Of a stretch of 64,000 nt of DNA, positions 54,151 through 63,954 are shown piece by piece (position 1 is the first letter of the stretch; the number at the start of each line of letters is the position of its first letter). This DNA is from Methylobacterium sp. Leaf123 (GTDB lineage: Bacteria > Pseudomonadota > Alphaproteobacteria > Rhizobiales > Beijerinckiaceae). Position numbers and translations under genes: made by a program. A model generated the notes under the pieces. The model saw nothing but the letters and a program-made list of their open reading frames with translations, made no database searches and was not told the DNA's origin. Location: NCBI RefSeq assembly GCF_001423405.1, contig NZ_LMNS01000005.1, positions 85,354 to 149,353 of the forward strand. The letters run 5' to 3'.

Positions 54151-56892
54151 ATGAGCGACGCGGCCCCGATTACCCGGCTCGACCACGTCTCGCACCGTTA
54201 CGGCGCGGTCGTCGCCCTCGACGACGTGTCGCTGAGCCTGCCAGCCGGACGGATGGTCGGTGTGATCGGACCGGACGGCGTCGGCAAATCGACCCTGCTC
54301 GCCCTCGTCGCGGGCGTGCGCCGGATCCAGCGGGGCTCCGTTCTGGCGCTCGGCGGCGACATGGCGGAGCGGCGCCACCGCGCGGCGGAGGGCGCGCGCA
54401 TCGCCTACATGCCCCAGGGCCTCGGCCGGAATCTCTATCCGACGCTCAGCGTCTTCGAGAATATCGACTTCCACGGCCGGCTCTTCGGCCAGGGGCCGAG
54501 GGAACGGCGGCAGCGCATCACCGACCTGCTCACCGCGACCGGTCTCGAACCCTTCGAGGCGCGACCGGCGAGCAAGCTGTCGGGCGGCATGAAGCAGAAG
54601 CTCAGCCTGTGCTGCGCGCTCATCCACGATCCCGACCTCCTGATCCTCGACGAGCCGACCACCGGCGTCGATCCGCTCTCGCGCGGGCAGTTCTGGGACT
54701 TGATCGGGTCGATCCGGGCGCGCCGGCCCGGCATGAGCGTGATCGTCGCCACCGCCTACATGGACGAGGCCTCGCGCTTCGAGTGGCTGGTCGCCATGGA
54801 TGACGGCCGGGTCATCGCCAGCGGCAGCCCCGCCGACCTGCTCGCCCGGACGGGCAAGCCCGACATGGAGGCCGCCTTCATCGCGCTGCTTCCGCCGGAG
54901 AAGCAGGCGCTGCACCAGCCCGTCGTGCTGCGCCCCCGTCCGCCCGCACTCGACGCCGTACCGGCGATCGAGGCCGAGCACCTGACCCGGCGCTTCGGCA
55001 GCTTCACCGCCGTCGATGACGTCAGCTTCCGCATCGCCCGCGGTGAGATCTTCGGCTTCCTCGGCTCGAATGGCTGCGGCAAGTCCACGACGATGAAGAT
55101 GCTCACCGGCCTGCTGCCGGCCTCGGAGGGGAGCGCAAAGCTGTTCGGTCGCCCCGTGGGCAGCAACGATCTCGAGACGCGCCGCAACGTGGGGTACATG
55201 TCGCAGGCCTTCTCGCTCTATAGCGAGCTGACGGTTCTCCAGAACCTCGAACTGCACGCCCAGCTCTACCACCTCCCGCCGGATGATCGTCCGGTGCGGA
55301 TCGGGGAGTTGCTCGACCGCTACGAACTCGCGAGCGTCAAGGACGCGCGGCCCGACAGCCTGCCGCTCGGGATCAAGCAGCGGCTGCAACTCGCGGTCGC
55401 CGTGCTGCACCGGCCGGCGATGCTGATCCTCGACGAGCCGACCTCGGGCGTCGATCCGATCGCCCGCGACGCCTTCTGGCGCACCCTGATCGACCTCTCG
55501 CGGGACGAGGGCGTTACCATCTTCCTGTCCACTCATTTCATGAACGAGGCGGAGCGCTGCGACCGCATCTCGCTCATGCATGCCGGCCGGGTGCTGGCCG
55601 TCGGCACGCCGGCCGACCTCGTGCGCGAGCGCGGGAGCGCCTCGATCGAGGATTGCTTCATCGGCTATCTCGCGGAGGCCGCCGGCCTCGACCGCGCGTC
55701 GCCGGCCGAGCCGGCAGCGGCGGATCTTCCGAACGCGCTTCCGCGCCCGCCGCCGCAGCGCCACCTGTTCGATCCGCGCCGGCTCTGGGCCTATGCCCGG
55801 CGCGAGACGATGGAGCTGCTGCGCGATCCCATCCGCATCGTCTTCGCCTTCATCGGCCCGATGCTGCTGATGGTCGCCTTTGGCTACGGCATCTCCTTCG
55901 ATGTCGAGAATCTGCGCTTCTCGGCCTTCGATCAGGACAACAGCCCGGAGAGCCGGCGGCTCGTCGAGGCTTTCACCAGTTCGCGCTACTTCAGCGAACA
56001 GCCGCCGATCCATTCCGCGCCCGAACTCGACGCGCGCTTCCGCGACGGCAGCGTGCAGATCGCCCTGGAAATCCCGCCCCGCTTCGGCCGCGACCTCCAG
56101 GCCGGCCGGGTGCCGGAGGTCGCCGTCTGGCTCGATGGGGCGATGCCGTTCCGGGCCGAGACCAGCCGGGGTTACGTCACCGGGCTGGCGAGTCAGTACG
56201 CCCAGCAACTGACGATCGAGCGCACCGGCGGCGGCGCATCCAGCCAGACCGTGAGCGTGGAGACGCGCTTTCGCTACAACCAAGCCTTTCGCAGCGTCAA
56301 CGCCATGGTCCCGAGCGTGATGATGCTGCTGCTCATCCTGATCCCCGCCATCATGTCCGCCATCGCGGTGGTGCGCGAGAAGGAGACCGGGTCGATCGCC
56401 AATTTCCGCTCGACCCCGGTCACCAAGTTCGAGTTCCTGGTCGGCAAGCAGCTTCCCTATATCGGCATCGCGATGATCAGCTTCGTGCTGCTGGTCCTGG
56501 TCGCGCTGATCGTGTTCGACGTGCCCGTGAAGGGCTCGTTCACCGCGCTCGCCCTCGGCACATTGTTCTACGTCGCGGCGACCACGGGTTTTGGCCAGTT
56601 CATCTCGACCTTCATGAAGACGCAGGTGGCGGCGGTCTTCGCCACCGCGCTCCTGTCGGTCATCCCGGCGGTCAACTTCTCCGGGCTTCTGGTCCCGATC
56701 TCGTCGCTCTCGGGCAGCGCCCGCGTGATCGGGCTCTCGCTGCCGCCGGCTTGGTATCAGCCGGTCACGGCCGGCACCTTCACCAAGGGCCTGCCCTTCG
56801 ATGAACTCGGGCTCAACATCGTGGTGCTGGCGGGCTTCGCCCTGCTGTTCCTCGTGTTGTCGCAGTTGCTCCTGCGCAAGCAGGAGGCGTGA
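54151..56892 (+). CDS. rbbA: ABC exporter with two fused ATPase domains and a permease (RbbA-like)
   Basis: The 913-residue product has two ABC ATPase domains followed by an ABC-2 permease. The first Walker A is GPDGVGKSTLL (near 45) with LSGGMKQKLSL and LLILDEPTTGVDPL. The second is GSNGCGKSTTMKML (near 305) with the signature LPLGIKQRLQLAV, a variant lacking the usual SGG, and LILDEPTSGVDPIARD. A permease of about six helices follows, with the segment IPAIMSAIAVVREKETGSI. E. coli RbbA has the same layout and length and is tied to ribosomes. The first gene of the trio ends 7 bp before. Confidence 0.9.
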   Translation: MSDAAPITRLDHVSHRYGAVVALDDVSLSLPAGRMVGVIGPDGVGKSTLLALVAGVRRIQRGSVLALGGDMAERRHRAAEGARIAYMPQGLGRNLYPTLSVFENIDFHGRLFGQGPRERRQRITDLLTATGLEPFEARPASKLSGGMKQKLSLCCALIHDPDLLILDEPTTGVDPLSRGQFWDLIGSIRARRPGMSVIVATAYMDEASRFEWLVAMDDGRVIASGSPADLLARTGKPDMEAAFIALLPPEKQALHQPVVLRPRPPALDAVPAIEAEHLTRRFGSFTAVDDVSFRIARGEIFGFLGSNGCGKSTTMKMLTGLLPASEGSAKLFGRPVGSNDLETRRNVGYMSQAFSLYSELTVLQNLELHAQLYHLPPDDRPVRIGELLDRYELASVKDARPDSLPLGIKQRLQLAVAVLHRPAMLILDEPTSGVDPIARDAFWRTLIDLSRDEGVTIFLSTHFMNEAERCDRISLMHAGRVLAVGTPADLVRERGSASIEDCFIGYLAEAAGLDRASPAEPAAADLPNALPRPPPQRHLFDPRRLWAYARRETMELLRDPIRIVFAFIGPMLLMVAFGYGISFDVENLRFSAFDQDNSPESRRLVEAFTSSRYFSEQPPIHSAPELDARFRDGSVQIALEIPPRFGRDLQAGRVPEVAVWLDGAMPFRAETSRGYVTGLASQYAQQLTIERTGGGASSQTVSVETRFRYNQAFRSVNAMVPSVMMLLLILIPAIMSAIAVVREKETGSIANFRSTPVTKFEFLVGKQLPYIGIAMISFVLLVLVALIVFDVPVKGSFTALALGTLFYVAATTGFGQFISTFMKTQVAAVFATALLSVIPAVNFSGLLVPISSLSGSARVIGLSLPPAWYQPVTAGTFTKGLPFDELGLNIVVLAGFALLFLVLSQLLLRKQEA

Positions 56893-56893
56893 G

Positions 56894-58069
56894 ATGGCCG
56901 CCTTCACGCAAGCCCCCTCGCCCGCTCGGACCAAGCTGGGCTTAGGCACCCATGCCGCGAACGTCGCCCGGTTGATCGTGAAGGAACTGCGCAGCATCCG
57001 CGCCGACCCGGTGATGCTGTTCCTCGTCGTCTACGCCTTCTCGATCGCCGTCCACACCGTCGCCTCCGGCGCCTCGACCGAGGCACGCAACCTCTCCATC
57101 GGCGTCGTCGACGAGGATCATTCCGACCTCTCGCGGCAGATCGTGAGCGCCTTCAACCCGCCCCTGTTCAAGGCGGTCGTGCCGATCACCCCCGCCGAGA
57201 TCGATCCTGCCATGGATACCGGCCGGCTGGTCTTCGTCGTCGATTTGCCGCCGCGCCTGCAGCGGGACGTGCTGTCCGGCCATCCGACCTCGGTCCAGCT
57301 CGATGTCGATGCCACGGCCATGACCCAGGCCGGCAACGGATCGGTCTACATCCAGACCATCATCGCCCAGGAGATCGCCAGCTTCGCCTCACGCAACGAC
57401 CTGACGATCGCGTCGCCGGTGCAGGTGGTCACCCGCGCCAAGTTCAATCCGAACCTTCAGACGAGCTGGTTCACCTCCGTGATGCAGGTGATCAACAACA
57501 TCACCCTGCTCACGGTGATCCTCACCGGCGCCGCCCTGATCCGCGAACGTGAACAGGGCACCGTGGAGCACCTGCTGGTGATGCCGCTGGTGCCCGTCGA
57601 GATCATGCTCGCCAAGGTCATCGCCAACGGGCTCGTGATCCTCGTGGCAGCCGGGCTCTCGCTGGTCTTCGTCGTGGAAGGGTGGCTCGGCGTGCCGATC
57701 GCCGGCTCGATTGCGCTGTTCCTGTTCGGCGCGGGCCTCTACGCCCTCGCGGTCGCGGCCCTGGGCATCCTGCTCGGCACCATCGCCACCTCCATGGGCC
57801 AGTTCGGCCTGCTGGTGATCCCGGTGCTGCTGCTCATGCAGCTTCTTTCGGGCAGCAGCACGCCGATGGAGAGCATGCCGTTCTGGCTGCAAATCGTCGT
57901 CCAGACCGTGAGCCCGACGCCGCACTTCGTCGCCCTCGCCCAGGCCGTGCTCTATCGCGGCGCCGGCCTGTCGATCGTCTGGCCGCAACTCCTCGCGCTG
58001 GCGGCCCTGGGCAGCCTCTACTTCGCCTTCGCGCTCGCCCGCTTCCGCCGCGTGATCTTCGGAGATTGA
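56894..58069 (+). CDS. yhhJ: ABC-2 type permease (YhhJ-like)
   Basis: Membrane permease of 391 residues with an N-terminal helix (about 38-58), a large extracytoplasmic domain (about 60-200), and five helices in the C-terminal half, including [34 protein letters not shown]. The family-typical [13 protein letters not shown] is near 320. It starts at ATG 56894, one base after the rbbA stop, so translation is coupled. With YhiI and RbbA it forms one exporter. Confidence 0.9.
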   Translation: MAAFTQAPSPARTKLGLGTHAANVARLIVKELRSIRADPVMLFLVVYAFSIAVHTVASGASTEARNLSIGVVDEDHSDLSRQIVSAFNPPLFKAVVPITPAEIDPAMDTGRLVFVVDLPPRLQRDVLSGHPTSVQLDVDATAMTQAGNGSVYIQTIIAQEIASFASRNDLTIASPVQVVTRAKFNPNLQTSWFTSVMQVINNITLLTVILTGAALIREREQGTVEHLLVMPLVPVEIMLAKVIANGLVILVAAGLSLVFVVEGWLGVPIAGSIALFLFGAGLYALAVAALGILLGTIATSMGQFGLLVIPVLLLMQLLSGSSTPMESMPFWLQIVVQTVSPTPHFVALAQAVLYRGAGLSIVWPQLLALAALGSLYFAFALARFRRVIFGD

Positions 58070-58149
58070 GCCACCCCGTGCCCCCTCCCCGTGCTGCCGC
58101 GGCCAACCCGGCAGCCGCCCTTCGTGCCCCGCCGGCCAGGAGACAGCCC

Positions 58150-60573
58150 GTGACCGAATCCACGAACCCGCAAGGACAATCCGCTGCGCTCGACGGCGAG
58201 GAACTCGTCCTGATCGATCGCTACTGGCAGGCGGCCAACTACCTCTCGGTCGGGCAGATCTACCTGCTCGGCAATCCTCTGCTGCGCGAGCCGCTGCAGC
58301 CGCAGCACATCAAGGCGCGGCTCCTCGGCCATTGGGGCACCACGCCGGGGCTGAACTTCATCTATGTCCACCTCAACCGGCTCATCCGGGCGCGCGACCT
58401 CGACGCGATCTACATCTGCGGCCCCGGCCATGGCGGGCCCGGCATCGTCGCCAACACCTATCTGGAAGGCACCTACAGCGAGGTCTATCCCGACATCGCG
58501 CAGGATGCCGAGGGCATGCGCAAGCTGTTCCGGCAGTTCTCGTTTCCCGGCGGCATCCCGAGCCACGTCGCCCCCGAGACGCCGGGCTCGATCCACGAGG
58601 GCGGCGAACTCGGCTACGCCCTCGTCCACGCCTTCGGCGCCGTGTTCGACAATCCCGAGCTGATCGCCGCCTGCGTCGTCGGCGACGGCGAGGCCGAAAC
58701 GGGGCCGCTCGCCGCCTCGTGGCACTCCAACAAATTCCTGAACCCCGTCACCGACGGCGCGGTGCTGCCGATCCTGCACCTCAACGGCTACAAGATCGCC
58801 AACCCGACCGTCCTCGGCCGGCTGCGCGACGACGAGTTGGAGGCCCTGTTCACCGGCTTCGGCTACGAGCCCTTCTTCGTCGAGGGCGACCAGCCCGAAC
58901 CCATGCACCGGGCCATGGCCGCGGTGCTCGACCGCGCGGTGGCCCGCATCAAGGACATCCAGGCCGAAGCGCGAGGCGGCGGCATGGGCTTCCGGCGCCC
59001 GCGCTGGCCGATGATCGTGCTGCGCAGCCCCAAGGGCTGGACCGGGCCGAAGACCGTGGACGGCAAGCGGGTGGAGGGCTTCTGGCGCGCGCATCAGGTG
59101 CCCGTCGGCAATGCCCGCACCGATGACGGGCACCGCCGGATCCTCGAAGACTGGATGCGGAGCTACGCGCCCGAGACCCTGTTCGACGCGACCGGGCGCC
59201 TGCGCCCCGAACTCGCCGCCCTGGCGCCCGAGGGCGACCGCCGCATGAGCGCCAACCCGCATGCCAATGGCGGTCTCCTGCGGCGCGAATTACGGGTCCC
59301 CGACTGGCAGGATTTCGCCCTCCCCGTGCCGCAACCCGGCGCCTCCGTCGGCGAGGCCACGCGCGCGCTGGGACGCTATCTCCGCGACGTGGTCCGGCTC
59401 AACGCCGAGGCGCGCAACTTCCGCATCATGGGGCCGGATGAGACCGCCTCGAACCGTCTCGACGCCGTGTTCGAGGCGACCAACCGGGTCTGGATCGAGA
59501 ATATCGAGCCCTACGACGTCAGCCTCGCCCATGAGGGCCGGGTGATGGAGGTTCTGAGCGAGCATCTCTGCCAGGGCTGGCTCGAAGGCTACCTGCTCAC
59601 CGGCCGCCACGGCCTGTTCTCCTGCTACGAGGCCTTCATCCACATCGTCGATTCGATGTTCAACCAGCATGCCAAATGGCTGAAGGTGTCGCGCGAACTC
59701 GGCTGGCGACGTCCGATCTCCTCGCTGAACTACCTCCTGACCTCCCATGTCTGGCGCCAGGACCATAACGGCTTCAGCCATCAGGATCCCGGCTTCATCG
59801 ACCTCGTGGCCAACAAGAAGTCCGATATCGTCCGGGTCTACCTGCCGCCGGACGCCAACTCCCTGCTCTGGGTCGCCGACCACTGCCTCAAGACCTACGA
59901 CCGCATCAACGTGATCGTCGCCGGCAAGCAGCCGCAGCCGCAATGGCTCGGCGCGCAGGAGGCCGCGCTCCATTGCGCGGCCGGCATCGGCATCTGGCCC
60001 TGGGCCGGGACGGACGAGAGCGGGCTCGAACCCGATGTGGTGATGGCCTGCGCCGGCGACGTGCCGACGCTCGAAACCCTGGCCGCCGTCGATCTCTTGA
60101 AACAGGCTGTTCCCGGCCTTCGCATCCGGGTCGTCAACGTGGTCGATCTGATGACGCTGCAATCGAACAGGGGTCATCCGCACGGCCTGACGGATACCGC
60201 GTTCGACAGCCTCTTCACCCGCGATAAGCCGGTGATCTTCGCCTATCACGGCTATCCCTATCTCATTCACCGGCTGACCTATTCCCGGGCCAACCACGCC
60301 AACATGCATGTGCGCGGCTTCATCGAGGAAGGCACCACGACGACGCCGTTCGACATGGTGGTGCTGAACGAACTCGACCGCTTCCACCTCGCCATCGAGG
60401 CGATCGACCGGGTGCCGGGGCTGGTGACGCGGGCGGCAGGCGCCAAGCAGGCGTTCCGGGACCGCCTGACCGCGCACAAGCTCTACATTCGCGAGCACGG
60501 CGAGGACATGCCCGAGATCCAGGGCTGGAAATGGCCCTACGAGACGCGCGACGAAACCGGAACCCCGCACTGA
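58150..60573 (+). CDS. xfp: Phosphoketolase (xylulose/fructose-6-phosphate)
   Basis: Thiamine-diphosphate enzyme that splits xylulose 5-phosphate (and possibly fructose 6-phosphate) to acetyl phosphate. The 807-residue product has the family start [12 protein letters not shown] as [18 protein letters not shown], the substrate motif [35 protein letters not shown], and the TPP site [13 protein letters not shown] 58150 is the start, with AGGAGA upstream and the typical length. It follows yhhJ by 80 bp on the same strand. AckA upstream would use its acetyl phosphate. Confidence 0.94.
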   Translation: MTESTNPQGQSAALDGEELVLIDRYWQAANYLSVGQIYLLGNPLLREPLQPQHIKARLLGHWGTTPGLNFIYVHLNRLIRARDLDAIYICGPGHGGPGIVANTYLEGTYSEVYPDIAQDAEGMRKLFRQFSFPGGIPSHVAPETPGSIHEGGELGYALVHAFGAVFDNPELIAACVVGDGEAETGPLAASWHSNKFLNPVTDGAVLPILHLNGYKIANPTVLGRLRDDELEALFTGFGYEPFFVEGDQPEPMHRAMAAVLDRAVARIKDIQAEARGGGMGFRRPRWPMIVLRSPKGWTGPKTVDGKRVEGFWRAHQVPVGNARTDDGHRRILEDWMRSYAPETLFDATGRLRPELAALAPEGDRRMSANPHANGGLLRRELRVPDWQDFALPVPQPGASVGEATRALGRYLRDVVRLNAEARNFRIMGPDETASNRLDAVFEATNRVWIENIEPYDVSLAHEGRVMEVLSEHLCQGWLEGYLLTGRHGLFSCYEAFIHIVDSMFNQHAKWLKVSRELGWRRPISSLNYLLTSHVWRQDHNGFSHQDPGFIDLVANKKSDIVRVYLPPDANSLLWVADHCLKTYDRINVIVAGKQPQPQWLGAQEAALHCAAGIGIWPWAGTDESGLEPDVVMACAGDVPTLETLAAVDLLKQAVPGLRIRVVNVVDLMTLQSNRGHPHGLTDTAFDSLFTRDKPVIFAYHGYPYLIHRLTYSRANHANMHVRGFIEEGTTTTPFDMVVLNELDRFHLAIEAIDRVPGLVTRAAGAKQAFRDRLTAHKLYIREHGEDMPEIQGWKWPYETRDETGTPH

Positions 60574-60640
60574 GACGGCACCGGCCGCTCCGGGCTTGCA
60601 TCGATGCGCCCTGCCGGGTCTACCCGACACGCGTCGGCGG

Positions 60641-61804
60641 ATGGCACGATGCGGGCAACGGTGCCGGTACGGGCGCGAGGACATATGGACACGCAACAGG
60701 CCGGCCGCCGGGGGCGGCATCGCCGGTCTCGCCGTCCGGCGGGCCCTGCACCAGCAGGGTATCCCCTCGCTCACGCTGGAGCGGCGCGGCGTGCAGGCGG
60801 ATGCGGGGCTGGCGATCAATCTGCCCGGCAATGCGGTGCGGGCGCTGAGCCAGTTCGGCTTGCTCGATGCCCTCCGCGCGGTCGGCTCGCCGGTGCAGCG
60901 CCGCGAATACCGCACCGAGCGCGGACGCCTCCTCTTCGCCGTGGACGAGACCGCGTTCTGGGGTACGGAAACCGGGCCGCATTGCCTGCGCCGCACCGAC
61001 CTGCTGCGCCTGTTGCAGGGCGATCGCCCTCCGGGTGACATCCGCCAAGGCGTCGAGATCGCCGCCGTTCGGCAGGAGCCGCAGGGCGTCACGGCCGAAC
61101 TCGCCGATGGCTCGACGGAAAGCGGCGGGCTGCTCGTCGGTGCGGACGGCGTTCACTCGGCGGTCCGCCGCAGCCTGTTCGGGGAACAGGCCCTCGGCGC
61201 GGCGATGCTGGCGTCCCAGAGCTGGCGTTTCATGACGTCCAATCCCGGCATCGAGGCCTGGACGTTGTGGGCGGGAGCGGGTGCCTTGTTCCTGCTCATT
61301 CCGGTCGATCGCGGCGAAGCCTATGGCTGGGCCTCGGTGAGTACGGGGCGGGAGCGTGGCGCTGATCCGGCCGCGATCCGTGCTGCATTCGCGCTCTTTC
61401 CCCGCCTGGTGTGCGACACGCTCGATGCGGTCCTGTCGCAACCGGATGCGGTCTATCACTCGCCGCTGGAAGAGGTTCGCATCCCGGCCTGGACCCGCGA
61501 CCGCGTCGTCCTGCTGGGCGACGCGGCCCATGCCACCGCGCCGGTCTGGGCCCAGGGCGCCGCGCTCGCCCTGGAGGATGCACGGGTTCTGGCCCGCTTG
61601 CTGGCGGAGCGCGCGGATTGGGATCAGGTCGGACCGGACTATGAGCGGCTGCGGCGCCCTCGCGTTGCGCATGTCCAAACCATGACGGATCGTCTATCGC
61701 GCACGGCGCGGTTGCCGGATTGGGCGAGGAACCTTCTGCTGCCCGTCGTCGGCCCGCGCAGCTACAGCGCCACCTATGGCCCGCTCCGTACGCCGACGGG
61801 CTGA
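60641..61804 (+). CDS. FAD-dependent monooxygenase with probable N-terminal frameshift
   Basis: Flavoprotein hydroxylase of the UbiH/PHBH type. The body has GGGIAGLAVRRAL for FAD, LLVGADGVHSAVRRSLFG (DG motif near the middle) and RVVLLGDAAHATAPVWAQGAALALEDA at the C-terminus. The best ribosome site and start are GAGGACAT and ATG 60685, but that frame is +1 off the body and ends in Arg-rich sequence. In-frame starts at ATG 60641 or TTG 60596 lack good ribosome sites and give a weak first beta strand. So the gene is likely frameshifted near 60700-60714, or mis-sequenced. Substrate unknown. Confidence 0.65.
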   Translation: MARCGQRCRYGREDIWTRNRPAAGGGIAGLAVRRALHQQGIPSLTLERRGVQADAGLAINLPGNAVRALSQFGLLDALRAVGSPVQRREYRTERGRLLFAVDETAFWGTETGPHCLRRTDLLRLLQGDRPPGDIRQGVEIAAVRQEPQGVTAELADGSTESGGLLVGADGVHSAVRRSLFGEQALGAAMLASQSWRFMTSNPGIEAWTLWAGAGALFLLIPVDRGEAYGWASVSTGRERGADPAAIRAAFALFPRLVCDTLDAVLSQPDAVYHSPLEEVRIPAWTRDRVVLLGDAAHATAPVWAQGAALALEDARVLARLLAERADWDQVGPDYERLRRPRVAHVQTMTDRLSRTARLPDWARNLLLPVVGPRSYSATYGPLRTPTG

Positions 61805-61889
61805 GGCCGGAGCGCGGCAAAGCCGAAGCGGTGCGTTCCGACGGGGACGGAACGGCTGCGGAGGCTCAGACGGATCGGAGAAGGAAAGT

Positions 61890-61963
61890 TGGAGCGGGTA
61901 CCGGGAATCGAACCCGGGTATTCAGCTTGGAAGGCTGCTGCTCTACCATTGAGCTACACCCGC
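61890..61963 (-). tRNA. tRNA-Gly (anticodon TCC)
   Basis: The minus strand folds as a cloverleaf: acceptor arm GCGGGTG paired to TACCCGC, D-arm GCTC/GAGC, anticodon stem GCAGC/GCTGA-type with TCC in CTTCCAA, T-arm CGGGTTCGATTCCCG, and an encoded CCA end. The length is 74 nt including CCA. It reads GGA/GGG-type glycine codons. It lies alone, 85 bp from the monooxygenase gene, which is on the other strand. Confidence 0.97.
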
Positions 61964-62284
61964 CGATGGCATCTCAGTCAGGCGACCGGCTGGCCGGCAC
62001 GCCTCCGCTGGAGCGGCATCGTGTTGGGGGCGATAGCATGACCCGGCGGCTTTGAGAAGCGCGGACACGGGCTCGATGCCGTCTCGCGGGCGCGTCAACC
62101 GAACCGATCTGCGGCGCGGTTCCGTGCCCCTGGCCCAGGCGTCGAGATCGCCACCCTTCCCACGCCCACCGGCCATCGAACGCCGGGGGGATATTGCTTC
62201 CGAAACTCGGACCGAGGCACCGGGGGGCCGGTGCCGCGGTTCTCTACGGATGAGGAGAAGCGGGCTTTTCGCCCGTTCTGCCGA
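61964..62284. other. Intergenic region after tRNA-Gly
   Basis: This 321-bp stretch between the tRNA and a 33-residue gene contains the tRNA promoter on the minus strand and a CGGGC-TTTTC-GCCCG hairpin at 62261-62275, perhaps the terminator of the small gene. No other gene is convincing. Confidence 0.5.
62261..62275 (-). terminator. Possible terminator of the 33-residue gene
   Basis: CGGGC and GCCCG form a 5-bp stem with a 5-nt loop, 10 bp past the stop on the minus strand. The following T-run is weak. Confidence 0.4.
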
Positions 62285-62386
62285 TTACATGCCGCCGAGC
62301 AGGACGTTCATCGAGCCGACGAAGGTCATCACGAGGCCGCAGGCGAAAACGGCGATCATGGCGTAGGAGAAGGGCTTTAGTTGCAT
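62285..62386 (-). CDS. Very small membrane protein, 33 residues
   Basis: On the minus strand, ATG 62386 follows AAGGAG at 10-nt spacing and opens a 33-codon frame to TAA at 62285. The product MQLKPFSYAMIAVFACGL continues VMTFVGSMNVLLGGM: one hydrophobic helix with a lysine at the N-terminal side. No family is recognised. The ribosome site and separate hairpin support translation. It could be a small membrane regulator; no target is shown. Confidence 0.6.
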   Translation of the reverse strand: MQLKPFSYAMIAVFACGLVMTFVGSMNVLLGGM

Positions 62387-62699
62387 GCTCAGTCAACTCC
62401 TTACGGTCGGTGGCTCCAACCTGCGGCGTCAGCCCCGCGTCACCGCGGAATGACCGACTGCCTGGCAGGCGGAGGGAGAGGCAGAAACCGGGCCAGTGAG
62501 GCCCGGTCATTAGCATCAACGACAGAAACGCTCAGTCATTCCGTCGAGAGTGCAAGAAAAATGCGCCGAGACGATGAAGTGTATCTCGAATCGCGAAGAT
62601 GTGAGGCCGTCGCGGCCACTATTGTCGATAAAGTTCCACTTGAAATGGCGACTTGCACAATATCACAGCCTCGCGGCGCCTGGGTTCGGCGCCCCAGGC
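62387..62699. other. Intergenic region with hairpin
   Basis: This 313-bp spacer between two small minus-strand genes is partly AT-rich (62520-62680). It has an ACCGGGCC/GGCCCGGT hairpin at 62487-62507 and otherwise no recognised features. Confidence 0.5.
62482..62507 (-). terminator. Terminator on the minus strand
   Basis: GGCCCGGT and ACCGGGCC form an 8-bp stem with a 5-nt loop, followed on the minus strand by TTTCT. It would end the transcript of the 84-residue secreted protein, about 190 bp past its stop. Confidence 0.5.
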
Positions 62700-62954
62700 T
62701 CAGCAGCGCGTACCGCCCGACGTCTGGCCATATTGCTTGACCGGGAAGTTCTGCTGGTTCGCGTTGCCCTCGGCCGCCGAGCTCATCGGGCAGGCGGTGT
62801 GCATGGGGCTGTCGTGGACACCGAGCGAACCCGTGACCGCCACGTCGGCGGCTGCGGCGGGGCGAGCACTCGGGTCGAAGGCCATCACGGAAGAGGCCGG
62901 CGCGGTCACGCCGATGATGACGGCGGCAACGACGGCGGCAACTCGGGTCTTCAT
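62700..62954 (-). CDS. Secreted hypothetical protein, 84 residues
   Basis: A signal peptide (MKTRVAAVVAAVIIGVTAPASSVMA) is followed by a short polar part with two Cys residues (TACPMSS and the C-terminal GGTRC), which may form a disulfide in the periplasm. It starts at ATG 62954; a longer frame to 63032 is less likely. No family recognised. Other genes here are spaced widely, so it is probably monocistronic. Confidence 0.65.
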   Translation of the reverse strand: MKTRVAAVVAAVIIGVTAPASSVMAFDPSARPAAAADVAVTGSLGVHDSPMHTACPMSSAAEGNANQQNFPVKQYGQTSGGTRC

Positions 62955-63228
62955 GTGATGTTCACTTTCTCTCGTTCTGCGCATTCTCTTGAGAAGCGCG
63001 GTCTTGTCCTCTGGTATTACTGATATAGGCAATCGAGCTTGAGCATGAGGTGCCGAGGCACACGCACCGTCGGGGATTAAACCCGAACCGCCCTTTGCCC
63101 CTCGGTCCGGCCGACGGAACGCGGTTGCCGGAGGCCGCGCAGCGGGCTGCGTTGCACCACGGACGCGCTGCGCGCGGCCGCGCGACCTCGCTCAAATTGG
63201 GCGTCCTATCGTCCGTGAGCGCGGTGTC

Positions 63229-63954
63229 TCAGCGCCGGTTCGGCAAGCGGGGATTGGTCTCCGCCCGGCCGGGAAGCGCCCGGCGTTCCAGGCCCTTGTG
63301 AAGATGGACCATCAGCGCCACGCCGAAGAGCGGCGTCACGAGGTTGACGATCGGAACGATCATCAGACCGGCGAGCAGGCAGCCGGCCGCGATCACCGTG
63401 AAGCCGTGATGCTCGCGCATCGCCCGCGCCTCCGGAAGGGAGCGGAAACGGCCGGCAGCCAGCTCGAAATACTCGCGGCCGAGAAGGTAGGCGTTGGCGC
63501 CGAAGAAGGCGAAGAGGTTCACCCCCGGCACGAAGACGAGGATCAGCGCCACGAGGTTCACGATCAGGGCAAGGCCGGCGAAGCGGAACGCCGAGCCGAG
63601 CGCCTGCCCCCACGGCAAGGCGCGCCCCGGCGTGTCGCCGGGAAAATCGCTGTGCTCGACCACCTCGGCGACGTCGTCGAGGAAGAAGCCGGCCACGAGG
63701 ATCGACACCGCGGGCATGATGTAGGCCAGGGCCACGAACAGCCCGGCACCGGCCAGGAAGAAGGCCAGGGTGTCGAGGAACGGGTAGTCGGCCGAGATGT
63801 GGTGGCTCGCCTGGAAGGCCTGGATCAGGCGCGTCAGGCCGAACCACGCGACCACCAGCAGCCCGATCGTGAGCGCCAGCGATTTGAACAGGATGCCGCG
63901 CAGGGCGGGGGAGAATACCTGCCGCATAGCGGCGGCAGCGGCCTTGATGAGCAT
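63229..63954 (-). CDS. CysZ/EI24-like membrane protein
   Basis: The 241-residue protein has four predicted helices: LALTIGLLVVAWFGLTRL, AFFLAGAGLFVALAYIMPAVSILVAGFFLDDV, ALIVNLVALILVFVPGVNLFAFFGANAYLLGREYFEL and the final GCLLAGLMIVPIVNLVTPLFGVALMVHL. The GREYFELAAGRFRSLPEARAMREHHG segment is typical of the CysZ/EI24 family, which includes sulfate permeases. Whether it moves sulfate here is unknown. ATG 63954 begins it. A read-through frame on the same strand is a shadow. Confidence 0.8.
   Translation of the reverse strand: MLIKAAAAAMRQVFSPALRGILFKSLALTIGLLVVAWFGLTRLIQAFQASHHISADYPFLDTLAFFLAGAGLFVALAYIMPAVSILVAGFFLDDVAEVVEHSDFPGDTPGRALPWGQALGSAFRFAGLALIVNLVALILVFVPGVNLFAFFGANAYLLGREYFELAAGRFRSLPEARAMREHHGFTVIAAGCLLAGLMIVPIVNLVTPLFGVALMVHLHKGLERRALPGRAETNPRLPNRR

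Noticed and set aside
54010-56997. 995-codon open frame antisense to the RbbA-like exporter
   Set aside because: Composition rich in Gly, Arg, Glu and His with no family pattern; the plus strand shows two complete ABC domains.
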